Assembly (NCBI GenBank): GCA_945872425.1
Contig: CAMBZE010000002.1
Span: forward strand, 1 to 64,000
Length of the DNA: 64,000 bases
Direction of reading: 5' to 3'
From: Methylotenera oryzisoli
Lineage (GTDB): Bacteria; Pseudomonadota; Gammaproteobacteria; Burkholderiales; Methylophilaceae
Position 1 is the stretch's first letter; each line of letters starts with the position of its first letter. The notes beneath the pieces were generated by a model. It saw only the letters and a list, made by a program, of their open reading frames with translations. It did not search any database and had not been told where the DNA came from. This document shows, in pieces, positions 22,183 through 34,394 of this stretch. A program made the translations under genes and the position numbers.

Positions 22183-25100
22183 ATGAACGCACCTCTACCC
22201 GGCAGTATTCTTCACGCAGAACCTCGGTCTGCATCGCGCCTGCGCGAAATCCCTTACAATTACACCTCGTTCTCAGACCGTGAAATCGTCATTCGGTTTC
22301 TGGGTGAGGAAATTTGGGGCATTCTAAACGAATTACGCGGCGAGCGTAAAACTGGCCGTTCAGCACGCATGTTGTTTGAAGTGCTTGGGGACTTATGGGT
22401 AGTGACACGCAACCCATATTTGCAGGATGACTTGTTAGAAAATCCAAAACGTCGCAAAGCCCTAGTGGATGCTTTGCATCATCGCATCGCTGCGATTGAT
22501 GAGCGCCGAATGAGCAGTGGTGATCATGATGGCACAGGTAATGCAAAAGTTTTGAAATTGGTAGTAGCTGCGCGTCAAGCGGTGACTCAGTTTGAAGATT
22601 TTTTCAAGCTAACTGCTAATCTACGTAGAAAAGCACTCGCCAGATTCACAAAAATTACCCGCAAAGATAATGTACAGTTTGATGGCCTAGCGCGCGTGTC
22701 ACACGTCACTGACGCTACCGACTGGCGTGTTGAATACCCCTTTGTTGTACTGAATCCTGATACTGAAAAAGAAATTGCTGCATTGGTGCGAGCTTGTATT
22801 GAGTTAGGACTCACTATCATTCCGCGTGGCGGTGGTACTGGCTATACCGGTGGTGCGATCCCGCTCACACCACTGTCGGCGGTGATTAACACTGAAAAGT
22901 TAGATCGGCATACTGGTGTGCAAATGCGCACCCTGCCTGGTGTTGCGCGCCAGGTGGCGACCATCGAGTGTGGTGCGGGCGTGGTGACGCGCCGTGCCAT
23001 GGAGGCTGCGAGCGATGCCGGTTTGGAGTTTGCTTGCGACCCGACCAGTGCTGATGCTTCTTGCATTGGCGGTAATGTGGCAATGAATGCAGGCGGCAAA
23101 AAGGCTGTGCTGTGGGGAACGGCGTTAGACAACCTTGCTTCATGGCGCATGGTAACGCCGGATGCCGAGTGGCTGGAGGTAGAGCGCCTGGATCATAATT
23201 TAGGCAAAATTCATGATATTGAAACTGCGCGTTTCAAAATTAGTCGCTATAGCGACGACATGAAAACTTTGCTGGCAGAGCCTGAGATTTTAGAGATTCC
23301 GGGGCCAAGTTTCCGCAAAGTTGGTCTAGGTAAAGATGTGACTGACAAGTTTTTATCAGGCTTGCCTGGCATTCAAAAAGAAGGTTGTGACGGCTTAATT
23401 ACCAGTGCCACGTTTATTTTGCATCGTATGCCTAAGTATGTGCGCACCATTGCTTTGGAGTTTTTTGGCAACGTTTCACACGCCGTACCTGCGATTGTAG
23501 AAATTAAAGATTATCTTGATGCGACCGCAAAGCAAGAGCCGGCTGTCATTATGGCGGGCTTGGAGCATATGGATGAACGCTACATTAAAGCGGTTGGCTA
23601 TGCCACTAAGGCTGCGCGTCAGCAACGCCCTAAAATGGTGTTGATTGCAGATATTGCTTCGGATGATGAAAATGCCGTAGGCGAAGCTGCATCTGCGATG
23701 GTGCGTATGTGTAATGCCCGCAATGGCGAAGGTTTTATTGCGGTATCAAGCGAGGCCCGCAAAAAGTTTTGGTTGGACCGTGCGCGCACTGCGGCGATTG
23801 CCAAGCATACCAATGCGTTCAAAATCAATGAGGATGTGGTGATTCCATTGCCACGTTTGGGCGAATATTCAGATGGTATCGAGCGTATTAACATTGAGTT
23901 TTCCATCAATAACAAACTCAAGTTATTGGATGCTTTAGAAATTTGTATGCAAGGGGACTTGCCATTACAAGCGGATGAAGATGGCAATGCTGACATTGAG
24001 ATGGTGAAAACCAAGCAAGTCATGGTGCTGGAATTGCTCAGTGATTTACGCACGCGCTGGAGTTTAATACTTAACAATCTGGATGCACCGGTTTCTGCGC
24101 TGGGTGAGCAGGGCGCCGCGTATGCACAATATGAAAATATATTCCGTGCGGTGCAGTCTTACGATTTGCGTATCTCTTGGAAACGTGAATTAAAACGTCC
24201 AATGGCAGATATATTTGCCGGGCGCGAGTATCAAAAAATTCTTGACCGCTTTGATGAAATCCACAAAAAAGTACTAAAAAGCCGCGTGTTTGTTGCTTTG
24301 CACATGCATGCGGGTGATGGCAATGTACATACTAATATCCCAGTCAACTCCGATGATTACGAGATGATGAAGCAGGCCCATGAAGCTGTCGCGCGCGTGA
24401 TGGCGTTGGCAAAAGGGCTGGATGGCGTAATTTCTGGCGAGCACGGCATTGGCATTACCAAGATGGAGTTCTTGGAACAAGCCACCATTGATTCATTTAC
24501 TGCCTATAAAAACAAAGTTGACCCGAATGGGCACTTTAATAAAGGAAAATTGTTAGCGGGTTCTGGGCTGGATAATGCCTATACGCCCAGCTTTGGCTTG
24601 TTAGAGCAAGAGTCTATCATCATGGAGCAGTCTGCCATCGGTGGAATTGCGGACTCAATCAGTGATTGTTTGCGTTGCGGCAAATGCAAGCCGGTGTGTA
24701 CCACGCATGTGCCACGTGCGAACCTTTTATACTCACCACGCAATAAAATTTTGGCGACATCTTTGCTCATCGAGGCTTTCTTGTATGAAGAGCAAACCCG
24801 TCGCGGCATCTCACTCAAGCATTTTGATGAGTTTAATGATGTGGCTGATCATTGTACGGTGTGTCACAAATGCTTGAATCCATGTCCTGTGGATATTGAT
24901 TTTGGTGATGTGTCTGTTGCTATGCGTAATTTTTTACGCGCGCAGGGTAAAAAGCAATTTAACCCAGGCACAGCTGTTGGTATGGCGTTTTTAAATGCAA
25001 AAGATCCAGCAACCATTAAGCTGTTGCGCACAGTGATGATAGGTTGGGGCTACAAAGCACAAAACTTGGCGCATAGCTTAGCTAAAAGGTTTGGTCTGCT

Positions 25101-26076
25101 TAGCAACAAAAAACTGCCCCCTGCAACCGTGGGCAAGCCGGAAATCAAGGCGCAGATGATTCATTTTATCAATCGCCCTATGCCGAAGAAGATGCAGTCT
25201 AAAACCTCACGTGCCATGCTTGGTGTAGAAGATGACCACATGATTCCTGTCATCCGCAACCCGCAAAAAGTCACGGAAGATTCCGAAGCCGTATTCTATT
25301 TCCCGGGTTGTGGCTCTGAGCGTTTATTTTCAAACGTAGGTCTGGCCACGCAAGCAATGTTGTATGAAGTGGGGGCGATTACCGTATTGCCGCCCGGCTA
25401 TTTATGTTGCGGCTATCCGCAAACCTCTGCGGGCAATCATGACAAAGGCCAGGAAATTACAGCGGATAATCGCGTGCTGTTTCATCGCGTGGCAAATACG
25501 CTGAATTATCTCGACATTAAAACAGTGATTGTGTCTTGCGGCACCTGCATGGACCAATTGCAGAAATACGAGTTTGAAAAAATATTCCCCGGTTGCCGCT
25601 TGTTGGATATTCACGAATATTTGATGGAGAAAGATATGCGCCTGCAAGGGGTTACCGGTACGCGCTATATGTACCATGACCCATGCCACACTCCAATGAA
25701 AACGTATAAGCCACTAGACGTGACTAAATCGCTTATGGGACAAGATGTTGCACTTAATGACCGCTGTTGTGGCGAAAGCGGTACATTTGCCGTTGCCCGC
25801 CCAGATATTGCCACGCAGGTGAAAATGCGTAAGCAGGAGGAGTTGGAAAAAGGCGTGGAGAAAATGGGCTTAACGGTAGGCGCACCAGAGGAAAAAGTGA
25901 AAATTCTTACTTCATGTCCAAGTTGTCTGCAAGGGTTGGCTCGTTATGGTGAAGACACCGGAATTGAAGCCGACTATATTGTGGTGGAAATGGCAAAACA
26001 TATTCTGGGCGAAAACTGGATGCAGGACTATGTTCAGAAAGCGAATAACGGTGGGATAGAGAAGGTGCTGTTATAA
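22183..26076 (+). CDS. Large FAD-linked oxidase / Fe-S oxidoreductase (D-lactate dehydrogenase-like, DUF3683-type N-terminus)
   Basis: FAD-binding [28 protein letters not shown]; ferredoxin-like [11 protein letters not shown] and [17 protein letters not shown] motifs [25 protein letters not shown]. Confidence 0.9.
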   Translation: MNAPLPGSILHAEPRSASRLREIPYNYTSFSDREIVIRFLGEEIWGILNELRGERKTGRSARMLFEVLGDLWVVTRNPYLQDDLLENPKRRKALVDALHHRIAAIDERRMSSGDHDGTGNAKVLKLVVAARQAVTQFEDFFKLTANLRRKALARFTKITRKDNVQFDGLARVSHVTDATDWRVEYPFVVLNPDTEKEIAALVRACIELGLTIIPRGGGTGYTGGAIPLTPLSAVINTEKLDRHTGVQMRTLPGVARQVATIECGAGVVTRRAMEAASDAGLEFACDPTSADASCIGGNVAMNAGGKKAVLWGTALDNLASWRMVTPDAEWLEVERLDHNLGKIHDIETARFKISRYSDDMKTLLAEPEILEIPGPSFRKVGLGKDVTDKFLSGLPGIQKEGCDGLITSATFILHRMPKYVRTIALEFFGNVSHAVPAIVEIKDYLDATAKQEPAVIMAGLEHMDERYIKAVGYATKAARQQRPKMVLIADIASDDENAVGEAASAMVRMCNARNGEGFIAVSSEARKKFWLDRARTAAIAKHTNAFKINEDVVIPLPRLGEYSDGIERINIEFSINNKLKLLDALEICMQGDLPLQADEDGNADIEMVKTKQVMVLELLSDLRTRWSLILNNLDAPVSALGEQGAAYAQYENIFRAVQSYDLRISWKRELKRPMADIFAGREYQKILDRFDEIHKKVLKSRVFVALHMHAGDGNVHTNIPVNSDDYEMMKQAHEAVARVMALAKGLDGVISGEHGIGITKMEFLEQATIDSFTAYKNKVDPNGHFNKGKLLAGSGLDNAYTPSFGLLEQESIIMEQSAIGGIADSISDCLRCGKCKPVCTTHVPRANLLYSPRNKILATSLLIEAFLYEEQTRRGISLKHFDEFNDVADHCTVCHKCLNPCPVDIDFGDVSVAMRNFLRAQGKKQFNPGTAVGMAFLNAKDPATIKLLRTVMIGWGYKAQNLAHSLAKRFGLLSNKKLPPATVGKPEIKAQMIHFINRPMPKKMQSKTSRAMLGVEDDHMIPVIRNPQKVTEDSEAVFYFPGCGSERLFSNVGLATQAMLYEVGAITVLPPGYLCCGYPQTSAGNHDKGQEITADNRVLFHRVANTLNYLDIKTVIVSCGTCMDQLQKYEFEKIFPGCRLLDIHEYLMEKDMRLQGVTGTRYMYHDPCHTPMKTYKPLDVTKSLMGQDVALNDRCCGESGTFAVARPDIATQVKMRKQEELEKGVEKMGLTVGAPEEKVKILTSCPSCLQGLARYGEDTGIEADYIVVEMAKHILGENWMQDYVQKANNGGIEKVLL

Positions 26077-26089
26077 AAGTTAAGAAAAT

Positions 26090-26830
26090 TTAAAATGGCA
26101 AAAAGAACGCCGTAGCAAGATTTTGCATGACGCGTGAAATAAGCCGCTGAGATTTTTCTGCAAGTGCAATGGCGTACAAGTCTGTTCGACCGATCATTTT
26201 TCCGAATTCGCGTTCAAATGATAAGTTCTTTTCGGTATCATTAATTTCATTGGTGAGTAAAAAAAGCGCGCCGTTGCTATCGCGCGCATTTGAGAGCTTC
26301 CATACCGCAATTTCTATGTTTCTGGCGACATTATAAAGACGCTGTGGATCTAAACTGTCAGTAAAATAAAAATCGGTTTTATCGTTATGCGCTTTAAGCA
26401 GCATGGTGTGCAGGCCTACAATAAATGGCAGCACACGATCGCCAGTGTAGTCCGGCTTAAACGTTAAAAAAATCGCATCTGTCCCTTGCAGATTATTAAT
26501 TTCTGCAAACTGAAAATGGTGTTGCGCGCCACCATCAAATACCCAGGTCACCATTTTTTCTGCAACGTCAGCGGTGCTCTTTTGTAACTCACGTGGGTTA
26601 CGTTTATAAAGCTTAAACATCAATAGGCGCAAGCTCTCGGTATTTTCGCGGATTTCAACATCAGCCAAGCGGTCAAAATCGGCTTTGCCAAGCTGGTTAA
26701 TGGTGGTGCTGTCCTGTTGTTGCGGAACGGGTCTATTGGTATTGCCAACTTTAGTTGTTGTGTCGCTCGCACATGAGGGTAAGATAAATATCAGGAAAAT
26801 ACTGAAAAATAATTTAGAGGTGATTTTCAT
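26090..26830 (-). CDS. Putative lipoprotein of unknown function
   Basis: MKITSKLFFSIFLIFILPSCAS lipobox; downstream of phoR. Confidence 0.75.
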   Translation of the reverse strand: MKITSKLFFSIFLIFILPSCASDTTTKVGNTNRPVPQQQDSTTINQLGKADFDRLADVEIRENTESLRLLMFKLYKRNPRELQKSTADVAEKMVTWVFDGGAQHHFQFAEINNLQGTDAIFLTFKPDYTGDRVLPFIVGLHTMLLKAHNDKTDFYFTDSLDPQRLYNVARNIEIAVWKLSNARDSNGALFLLTNEINDTEKNLSFEREFGKMIGRTDLYAIALAEKSQRLISRVMQNLATAFFLPF

Positions 26831-26867
26831 ATCTATCAATTGCCCCTTTTAATTTCAATCGTATGGC

Positions 26868-28166
26868 TTATTTTTGTAAAGTGCGCGCTTTAGAAAATAT
26901 CGCACTGAAGGTACTTCCAGCGCCAAGCTCGCTTACAATTTCCAACTTGGCTTGATGGCGCGTAAGAATGTGTTTAACGATAGAAAGCCCTAGCCCGGTG
27001 CCGCCTGTTTTACGGCTACGGCTACGGTCGACACGATAAAAGCGTTCTGTGAGTCTATCAATATGCTTTTGCTCAATGCCAATGCCGTTGTCGCGCACAC
27101 TAAACACCGCTTGCTCGTTGCGTAATTGCCAACTTAGGTGAATTTCACCACCTTCAGGCGTATAGCGTATCGCATTGCTGACCAAGTTGCTAAGGGCACT
27201 TTGTAGCTCATCAACTGCGCCGACCAAGTTAAGATTGGACATTGTTTCTACACTAATTTTATGTTTCCCCTGACTTAAAGCTTTTGCATCATTAAGCATC
27301 ATATTGATTAGCGACGCCATTTCAATCGGCCGATCTTCAGGGGGCTGTGTATTGCTTTCAATGAGTGAGAGTGTGAGTAAATCTTCAATCAAACGGCGCA
27401 TACGCGTCGTTTGCTCTTGCATCATGTCAAAATAATTACGTATGCTTATGGGAATAACGCCATCCATGTCTGATAGCGTTTCAATAAAGCCACTGACTAC
27501 CGTAAGTGGCGTGCGCAATTCGTGTGAAACATTGGCAATAAAATCGCGGCGCATGGAATCAACTTTTTCAATTTGGGTAACATCTCGACTGATTAACAAC
27601 TTTTGTCCAGTAGCGAGCGGGATTAGCCAGATTTCGAGGGTGGCTTCTGTATTTCTGGAATGTTTAAGTTTGAAGGGCTCGCGATAAGATTCGCTATATA
27701 AATAAGCAATAAAATCACTATTTCTAACTAAGTTGACAATCGGCAGGTTGATATCAGTGGATAAATCTAAATCCAGTTGACTCTCTGCATGCTTGGTACA
27801 CCATTCGATGTGATTGGTGGTACTGAGTATGACTAATCCATCAGGGATGGCATTGGCGGTAATGGTAAAGCGTTCTAATGCTGAATTTAATGCAGCTTGT
27901 TTTAGGGTGTTTTTTCGTTCATATTTAAGTAGCGCGCTGTAAACATCTTCCCAGATACCGGAGCCTTCCGGGATTTTTTGCAAAACAGGTGTTTTAAGCC
28001 AGCGATGTAATTGATACAACCAAACAATATGGCTCGCTAAATAAATTAAAAGACTTATTGAGAATACAAGTAGCGCAGTGACCAAACTGCTGATTAGCCA
28101 CAGAAACACGCAGATTGCGCTTAAAGCACATACGAATAATCCCGCTCTCCAACGAATATCTAGCAC
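26868..28166 (-). CDS. phoR: Phosphate-regulon sensor histidine kinase
   Basis: DFIANVSHELRTPLTVVSGFIETL, NAIRYTP, GGTGLGLSIVKHIL; adjacent to phoB. Confidence 0.93.
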   Translation of the reverse strand: MLDIRWRAGLFVCALSAICVFLWLISSLVTALLVFSISLLIYLASHIVWLYQLHRWLKTPVLQKIPEGSGIWEDVYSALLKYERKNTLKQAALNSALERFTITANAIPDGLVILSTTNHIEWCTKHAESQLDLDLSTDINLPIVNLVRNSDFIAYLYSESYREPFKLKHSRNTEATLEIWLIPLATGQKLLISRDVTQIEKVDSMRRDFIANVSHELRTPLTVVSGFIETLSDMDGVIPISIRNYFDMMQEQTTRMRRLIEDLLTLSLIESNTQPPEDRPIEMASLINMMLNDAKALSQGKHKISVETMSNLNLVGAVDELQSALSNLVSNAIRYTPEGGEIHLSWQLRNEQAVFSVRDNGIGIEQKHIDRLTERFYRVDRSRSRKTGGTGLGLSIVKHILTRHQAKLEIVSELGAGSTFSAIFSKARTLQK

Positions 28167-28250
28167 GGATTAAATTTATTCAATAGATTCATTATCTCGA
28201 TTATAGCGAGAATTTGGGTGACAAGTGGTTTTTACAGTGCGGGATTTTAG

Positions 28251-28949
28251 TTAATGATTACTATTTTGTGCTGATAAGCGATAGCCAGCTCCCCGCACGG
28301 TTTGAATCAAATCTTCATGCCCTGAAATGGATAGTGCATTGCGTAAGCGGCGAATATGTACATCTACGGTGCGATCTTCAACAAATACGCGGTCACCCCA
28401 CACTTTATCAAGTAGCTGACTGCGGCTATGTACACGTTCAGCGTTGGTCATAAAAAAATGTAGCAATCTAAATTCGGTTGGACCTAAATCTATGGTTTTT
28501 TGATTACCAGTCACGCGATGCGTCGTTGGGTCTAGCCGTAAGCCGTTTAATTCGATAGGGTCATCTGTCATTTGCGGTGCACGGCGACGCAACACTGCCT
28601 TAATTCTGGCGTTAAGTTCACGCGGGCTGAATGGCTTGGTTACGTAATCATCTGCACCCACCTCTAAACCACGGACTTTGTCGTATTCTTCACCGCGTGC
28701 AGTGAGCATGATAATTGGGATGTTTTTTGTTAAAGAGTTAGACTTTAAACTACGCGCAAACTCTAAACCATTCATCCCAGGCAGCATCCAATCCAATAAA
28801 ATTAAATCGGGGATGGTTTCACGCATGAGATCTTGTGCAATCTCAACACTTAAAGCGCGTATGGCATTATGTCCCGCTTGGGTAATGTTAAGTGCCAGCA
28901 ACTCTTGAATGGCAGGTTCATCTTCAACAACTAATATATTGGCTGGCAT
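28251..28949 (-). CDS. phoB: Phosphate-regulon response regulator
   Basis: ILVVEDEPAIQELLALNITQAGH, LLDWMLPGMNG, C-terminal OmpR-type DNA-binding domain. Confidence 0.95.
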   Translation of the reverse strand: MPANILVVEDEPAIQELLALNITQAGHNAIRALSVEIAQDLMRETIPDLILLDWMLPGMNGLEFARSLKSNSLTKNIPIIMLTARGEEYDKVRGLEVGADDYVTKPFSPRELNARIKAVLRRRAPQMTDDPIELNGLRLDPTTHRVTGNQKTIDLGPTEFRLLHFFMTNAERVHSRSQLLDKVWGDRVFVEDRTVDVHIRRLRNALSISGHEDLIQTVRGAGYRLSAQNSNH

Positions 28950-29027
28950 GTTTTTCCTTAATCAATTTGCCTTAATAAATTCTTAAGCCTGGTCAATTTG
29001 TGACACTGGTGAGTTTATGATGTTAGT

Positions 29028-29045
29028 GTGACAAATTCATGACAA
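29028..29045 (-). promoter_or_regulatory. Putative Pho box upstream of phoB
   Basis: Minus strand TTGTCATGAATTTGTCAC, 15/18 to CTGTCATAAATCTGTCAC. Confidence 0.7.
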
Positions 29046-29186
29046 AAATTAAAGGCATTAAAATATCAAATAATGATCATAACTAAATTGCCATTTTTCT
29101 TGTTTTGTTACACCATACAATAAGTTACCAATTTACAAATCTAACCAAAGTATATATAAAAAAAATAATTTGAGGGAGTCAATAGA

Positions 29187-30869
29187 ATGTCAGGTTTTCT
29201 TTCAAAAGAACATATCACGGCAGGTGCAAATTTTAATCGCTGGCTAGTGCCGCCAGCCGCGTTGGCCGTGCATCTTTCTATTGGCATGGCTTATGGTTTT
29301 AGTGTGTTTTGGAAGCCGCTTGGCAACGCCTTGGTGGATGATGCAGGCAAACCATTGGCGGCCTGTGCAGCAGGGGCAACTACGTTTGGTGAAAAACTAT
29401 CCGGCACGGCGACGGCATTATTTGCTACCGATTGTAACTGGACGCAGTTTGATCTAGGCTGGATGTACACCCTATTTTTTGTGTTATTAGGCTGCTCAGC
29501 GGCATTGTGGGGCGGTTGGTTAGAGCGCGAAGGACCACGTAAAGCCGGTTTGGTTTCGACTTTATGCTGGTGTGGAGGCTTACTCATCTCGGCCTATGGT
29601 GTGTATACCCATCAGTTATGGATGATGTGGCTCGGATCGGGCGTAATAGGCGGAATCGGCTTGGGTTTGGGTTATATTTCACCCGTATCTACGTTGATTA
29701 AGTGGTTTCCGGATCGCCGTGGCATGGCCACAGGTATGGCGATTATGGGGTTTGGTGGTGGCGCAATGATAGGCTCACCTCTGGCCACTAAACTCATGAA
29801 TTTTTTTGCTACCCCTACTAGCGTTGGCGTGTGGCAAACATTTGTTGTTTTAGCAGCGATTTATGCTGTATTTATGCTGTGCGGCTCATTAGGCTACCGA
29901 GTGCCACCTTTGGGGTGGAAGCCGGCCAATTGGACACCCCCTGTTGCTCAGCAAAATGCCATGATTGCATCGCGTCACGTACATTTGAAAAATGCCCATA
30001 AAACGCCGCAATTTTGGTTATTGTGGATTGTGTTGTGCATGAACGTGTCAGCCGGGATAGGCATCATTGGTGCGGCTGCGCCTATGCTGCAGGAGACCTT
30101 TGGTGGTGCTCTCATCGGCCAGGCAGGACTAGGGTTTGATGAGATTAAAAAAGATGCAGTCTTGACCGCTGCTGCAGCTTCAGTGGGTGCAGGTTTTGTG
30201 GGGCTAATCTCTATTTTTAATATTTTTGGTCGTTTTGCTTGGGCGACTTCATCCGATAAATTAGGTCGAAAACGTACTTATTATATTTTCTTTATACTCG
30301 GCGCATTGATGTATTGCACGGCAACCTATGTGGCAGGATTTAAATCTCTGGCTTTGTTTGTTGGCAGCTTTTGTGTGATTGCATCGATGTACGGCGGTGG
30401 TTTTGCCACCATACCAGCCTATTTGGCGGATATGTTTGGCACGCAATTCGTTGGTGCAATTCATGGCCGGTTGTTAACCGCATGGTCAACTGCCGGTATT
30501 TTAGGACCGGTGGTGGTGAATTATATGCATGACACCAGGCTTGAAGCGGGGGTACCCTTTGACCAGATTTATGCCCCAATATTTTTGATGCTTGCAGGTT
30601 TATTGGTGGTGGGTTTCATTGCGAACCTGCTGGTGAAACCAGTTGCCGAAAAATATTACATGACAGACGCGGAGCTTGAACAAGTGCATCAATTGGCGCA
30701 TGAGAAAATGATAGCCACGAATGGTGGCAACAACACAGCCAATTTGGATGCGGCTTCAAAATCGTCAAATCACACAGTGCTCATAGTCTTGGTATGGGCT
30801 TTTGTGCTTATCCCGATTAGTTTCGGGGTATGGAGTACGATTCAAAAAGCATGGGTTTTATTTCATTAA
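29187..30869 (+). CDS. MFS transporter, OFA (oxalate/formate antiporter-like) family
   Basis: 560 aa, ~12 TM; GIGLGLGYISPVSTLIKWFPDRRGMATGMAIMGFGGGA. Confidence 0.88.
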   Translation: MSGFLSKEHITAGANFNRWLVPPAALAVHLSIGMAYGFSVFWKPLGNALVDDAGKPLAACAAGATTFGEKLSGTATALFATDCNWTQFDLGWMYTLFFVLLGCSAALWGGWLEREGPRKAGLVSTLCWCGGLLISAYGVYTHQLWMMWLGSGVIGGIGLGLGYISPVSTLIKWFPDRRGMATGMAIMGFGGGAMIGSPLATKLMNFFATPTSVGVWQTFVVLAAIYAVFMLCGSLGYRVPPLGWKPANWTPPVAQQNAMIASRHVHLKNAHKTPQFWLLWIVLCMNVSAGIGIIGAAAPMLQETFGGALIGQAGLGFDEIKKDAVLTAAAASVGAGFVGLISIFNIFGRFAWATSSDKLGRKRTYYIFFILGALMYCTATYVAGFKSLALFVGSFCVIASMYGGGFATIPAYLADMFGTQFVGAIHGRLLTAWSTAGILGPVVVNYMHDTRLEAGVPFDQIYAPIFLMLAGLLVVGFIANLLVKPVAEKYYMTDAELEQVHQLAHEKMIATNGGNNTANLDAASKSSNHTVLIVLVWAFVLIPISFGVWSTIQKAWVLFH

Positions 30870-30941
30870 CGTAGAGATCCTAGTGATATGCGGTAAAATG
30901 TGGCTTTATGCAATTTAAAGCCAGTTGAAGGATATTAAGAC

Positions 30942-31391
30942 GTGAGAGAAATTGAAAGAAACCTGAATGGTGCCGGCATGCAAGTTGGCATCGTGCTATC
31001 AAGATTTAACAGTGATATTGGTGATGGCCTGCTGAGCGCATGTAAAAGTGAATTGCTTAAATTGGGTGTGGCACATGATGCCATCACGATTGCCACCGTA
31101 CCCGGCGCACTAGAAACTCCGCTCATATTGCAGCACATGGCGTTGAGCGAAAAATATGACGCCTTGATTGCATTAGGAGCCATTATTCGTGGCGAAACCT
31201 ATCATTTTGAAGTGGTTGCCAATGAATCTGCACGTGGCATTTCTGAAGTGCAATTGAACACAGGTGTGCCGGTTGCCAATGCCGTACTGACGACAGAAGA
31301 TGATGATCAGGCCATTGCACGCATGCATGTTAAAGGGACTGAAGCTGCGCAAGTGGCAGTTGAAATGTACAATTTGGTTAGGGCGTTATGA
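30942..31391 (+). CDS. ribH: 6,7-dimethyl-8-ribityllumazine synthase
   Basis: [48 protein letters not shown] start. Confidence 0.96.
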   Translation: MREIERNLNGAGMQVGIVLSRFNSDIGDGLLSACKSELLKLGVAHDAITIATVPGALETPLILQHMALSEKYDALIALGAIIRGETYHFEVVANESARGISEVQLNTGVPVANAVLTTEDDDQAIARMHVKGTEAAQVAVEMYNLVRAL

Positions 31392-31933
31392 TTGATCATA
31401 ATAAACCAACACGGACCAGCTTGATTGTCGAGCCTGATGCCGGCAAGGAAAAGAATGCCAACAGTAATCGTGCAGTAAAAAGCGGGGCGACTAAAAAAAA
31501 TGGTAGTAAAAGCCGTAGAAAATCTCGTGAACTTGCTTTAAAGGCCGTTTATCGCGGCATGTTGAATCAGTCAGAATTGTCGCAAATATTTCGTGACATG
31601 GTAGATGACCCCGATTACAACAAGGCTGATGAGGCATACTTTAAGCAGTTATTACAAGACGTGATGACTCACCTTAATGCAATTGATGACAAGTTGCTCA
31701 ATTTCATTGATCGACCAATAGCAGAGCTTAGCCCTATTGAGCATGCGATATTGCGCATCTCTGGCTGTGAGCTGATGTTTGACTTAAGCATTCCATATCG
31801 AGTGGTAATTAACGAAGGGGTGGAGCTTGCCAAGCTGTTTGGCGGTACAGATGGGCATAAATATATCAATGGGGTATTGGATAAATTTGCTGCCGATGTG
31901 CGTGAGGCAGAGGTGGCGCGTGCCAGAAGTTAG
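31388..31933 (+). CDS. nusB: Transcription antitermination protein NusB
   Basis: [16 protein letters not shown]... [30 protein letters not shown]. Confidence 0.95.
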   Translation: MIDHNKPTRTSLIVEPDAGKEKNANSNRAVKSGATKKNGSKSRRKSRELALKAVYRGMLNQSELSQIFRDMVDDPDYNKADEAYFKQLLQDVMTHLNAIDDKLLNFIDRPIAELSPIEHAILRISGCELMFDLSIPYRVVINEGVELAKLFGGTDGHKYINGVLDKFAADVREAEVARARS

Positions 31934-31999
31934 AAGTGCAGATTACTGCCATTTTCAGGCAGCTTCATGGTCAGGGCATTTCCTTAGCAGTCTGTGCTA

Positions 32000-33190
32000 C
32001 TAACCTTTAGCGCGTAATTCCAAAATTTCCACTGCTGGCAATTTTTTACCTTCCAAAAACTCTAAAAATGCACCTCCCGCAGTGGAAATATAATCCACTT
32101 TATCCTCAATACCATATTTCTGAATAGCCGCAATGGTGTCACCACCGCCCGCCAAGGTAAACGCTTTCGTATTAGCAATTGCGTTGGCAATGGTTTTGGT
32201 CCCCTCAGCAAACTGATCAAACTCAAATACGCCCACTGGACCATTCCAAACTACGGTACCGGCATTTTTAATGATCTCTGCCAATTCATTAGCAGATTTC
32301 GCGCCAATATCAAAAATCATGTCATCAGATGTCACCGAGGCTACATCCTTCTTGACTGCAGGCTCATTGACATCAAATTTCTTGCCGCATACTACGTCCA
32401 CAGCAATGGGCACGGCGGCGCCTCTTTTGGACATTTTGTCCATTAAGGTGCGTGCAACCGGGACTAAATCATCTTCGCACAGTGATTTACCTACCTCAAA
32501 ACCCGCAGCTTTTAGAAAAGTGTTGGCAATGCCGCCACCAACAACCATTTGGTCAACTTTTTCAGATAAGCTTTCCAGTACTGTCAGTTTGGTAGAAACC
32601 TTGCTGCCCCCTACAATCGCCACCATAGGGCGCGCTGGATTGAGTAACGCTTTAGTCAGTGCCTCCAACTCATTTACAAGCAATATGCCTGCAGCAGCTA
32701 CCGGCGCGAACTTTGCCACACCATGCGTACTCGCCTCTGCACGATGCGCTGTACCAAACGCATCCATTACAAATATATCGCACAGCTTGGCATATTTTTG
32801 TGACAATTCATCAAGGCTTTTTTTCTCACCTTTGTTGAAACGGCAATTTTCCAGCACAACCAACTCACCGACTGCCACATCAAAACCACCATCCACCCAG
32901 TCTTTAATCAAGCGAACTGGTTTTGATAGTTTTTGTGAAATGACATCAACGACAGGCTGCAGTGAGTTCTCTTCTGAATAGATACCTTCTTCAGGGCGAC
33001 CAAGATGTGAAGTGACCATCACCATTGCACCAGCCTTCATAGCAAATGCTATGGTTGCCATTGAAGCAGTAATGCGCGCATCAGAGGTGACTTTGCCACC
33101 AGCCACTGGCACATTCAGGTCAGCGCGTATCAGTACACGCTTACCGCTCAAGTCTAGGCCTGTCATCTTGATTACATTCATTACATTCAT
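32000..33190 (-). CDS. pgk: Phosphoglycerate kinase
   Basis: [31 protein letters not shown]; start may be 33190 or 33181. Confidence 0.98.
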   Translation of the reverse strand: MNVMNVIKMTGLDLSGKRVLIRADLNVPVAGGKVTSDARITASMATIAFAMKAGAMVMVTSHLGRPEEGIYSEENSLQPVVDVISQKLSKPVRLIKDWVDGGFDVAVGELVVLENCRFNKGEKKSLDELSQKYAKLCDIFVMDAFGTAHRAEASTHGVAKFAPVAAAGILLVNELEALTKALLNPARPMVAIVGGSKVSTKLTVLESLSEKVDQMVVGGGIANTFLKAAGFEVGKSLCEDDLVPVARTLMDKMSKRGAAVPIAVDVVCGKKFDVNEPAVKKDVASVTSDDMIFDIGAKSANELAEIIKNAGTVVWNGPVGVFEFDQFAEGTKTIANAIANTKAFTLAGGGDTIAAIQKYGIEDKVDYISTAGGAFLEFLEGKKLPAVEILELRAKG

Positions 33191-33193
33191 CCT

Positions 33194-34213
33194 TTATTTA
33201 GCTGCCATCATCGCAACAGCATTATCCAGCATGCGGCAACTGAAGCCCCACTCATTGTCATACCATGCACAAACTTTTACTAACATGCCGTCTTTAGTGA
33301 CCTTGGTCAAGGTCGCATCAAAGTTTGATGAGAAGCTGGTGTGATTATAATCAATAGATACTAACGGCGCCTCGTTGTAAGACAAAATGCCTTTGAGCGC
33401 GCCGCTTGCAGCGGCTTCGTGCATGATGTGATTGATTTCTTCTTTTGTGGTTGGGCGTGATGGCGTAAATGTTAAATCCACAATTGAAACATTGATAGTA
33501 GGAACACGAATCGCAAAACCATCCAGCTTGCCATTTAACTCAGGCAACACCAAACCAACGGCTGCCGCAGCGCCCGTTTTAGTTGGAATCAATGACGTGG
33601 TTGCAGAACGTGCGCGACGCATATCTGAATGATGCGCATCTGTTAGTACTTGGTCATTGGTGTATGAGTGTATGGTATTCATCAACCCGTTTACGATACC
33701 AATTTTCTCATGTAATGGCTTTACCATTGGCGCTAGGCCATTGGTGGTGCATGAGGCGTTGGAAATCACCGTGTGACTGGCTCGGATGACATCATGATTA
33801 ACCCCATAGACCACCGTCGCGTCGATATCCTTATCGCCAGGCGCTGATAACAGCACTTTTTTAGCCCCTGAATCAATATGTACTTGTGCCTTAGCTTTAC
33901 TATTAAATGCACCGGTACACTCCAATACAATATCTATGCCTAAATCACGCCATGGCAATTCTGCCGGATTGCGCGTCGAAAATGTTTTAATTTTTTGACT
34001 GCCGATAATCATGGCATCACCATCCACGCCCACATCAAATGGGAACCTGCCGTGCGCACTGTCGTAACGCGTTAAATGCGCATTGCTTTCTGCGTCGCAG
34101 CCTGCGCTATTAATTGCAATAATCTCAATGTCTTTACGACCTAACTCATATACTGCACGCAACACCATGCGCCCAATACGACCATAACCATTAATTGCTA
34201 CTCGAATTGCCAT
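33194..34213 (-). CDS. gap: Glyceraldehyde-3-phosphate dehydrogenase
   Basis: [30 protein letters not shown]. Confidence 0.98.
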   Translation of the reverse strand: MAIRVAINGYGRIGRMVLRAVYELGRKDIEIIAINSAGCDAESNAHLTRYDSAHGRFPFDVGVDGDAMIIGSQKIKTFSTRNPAELPWRDLGIDIVLECTGAFNSKAKAQVHIDSGAKKVLLSAPGDKDIDATVVYGVNHDVIRASHTVISNASCTTNGLAPMVKPLHEKIGIVNGLMNTIHSYTNDQVLTDAHHSDMRRARSATTSLIPTKTGAAAAVGLVLPELNGKLDGFAIRVPTINVSIVDLTFTPSRPTTKEEINHIMHEAAASGALKGILSYNEAPLVSIDYNHTSFSSNFDATLTKVTKDGMLVKVCAWYDNEWGFSCRMLDNAVAMMAAK

Positions 34214-34313
34214 GATAATCCCTAAACTTTCTCAATTGACTCAAAGCCGACTAAACACAAATAGCTTAAATCCACACACAACTTAACACTAAAAACCAGC
34301 TCTATAAAAAATT

Positions 34314-34345
34314 AAGGCACCCCAGTATTGAGGTGCCTTATTAAA
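34314..34345 (-). terminator. Terminator-like hairpin downstream of tkt
   Basis: Minus strand AAGGCACCTCAATACTGGGGTGCCTTAATTTTTT. Confidence 0.7.
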
Positions 34346-34394
34346 CTAGCTGACTAGACTTACAAAATTACCAAGATTAGTCAGCGTTAGTGAA

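Noticed and set aside
23619-24077. 152-aa minus-strand ORF
   Set aside because: Shadow ORF within the FAD/Fe-S oxidoreductase gene.
31944-31960. CTGCC-attttca-GGCAG hairpin between nusB and pgk
   Set aside because: Short stem without a T tract; not convincing as a terminator.
32271-32981. 236-aa plus-strand ORF
   Set aside because: Antisense shadow of pgk with no recognisable family.
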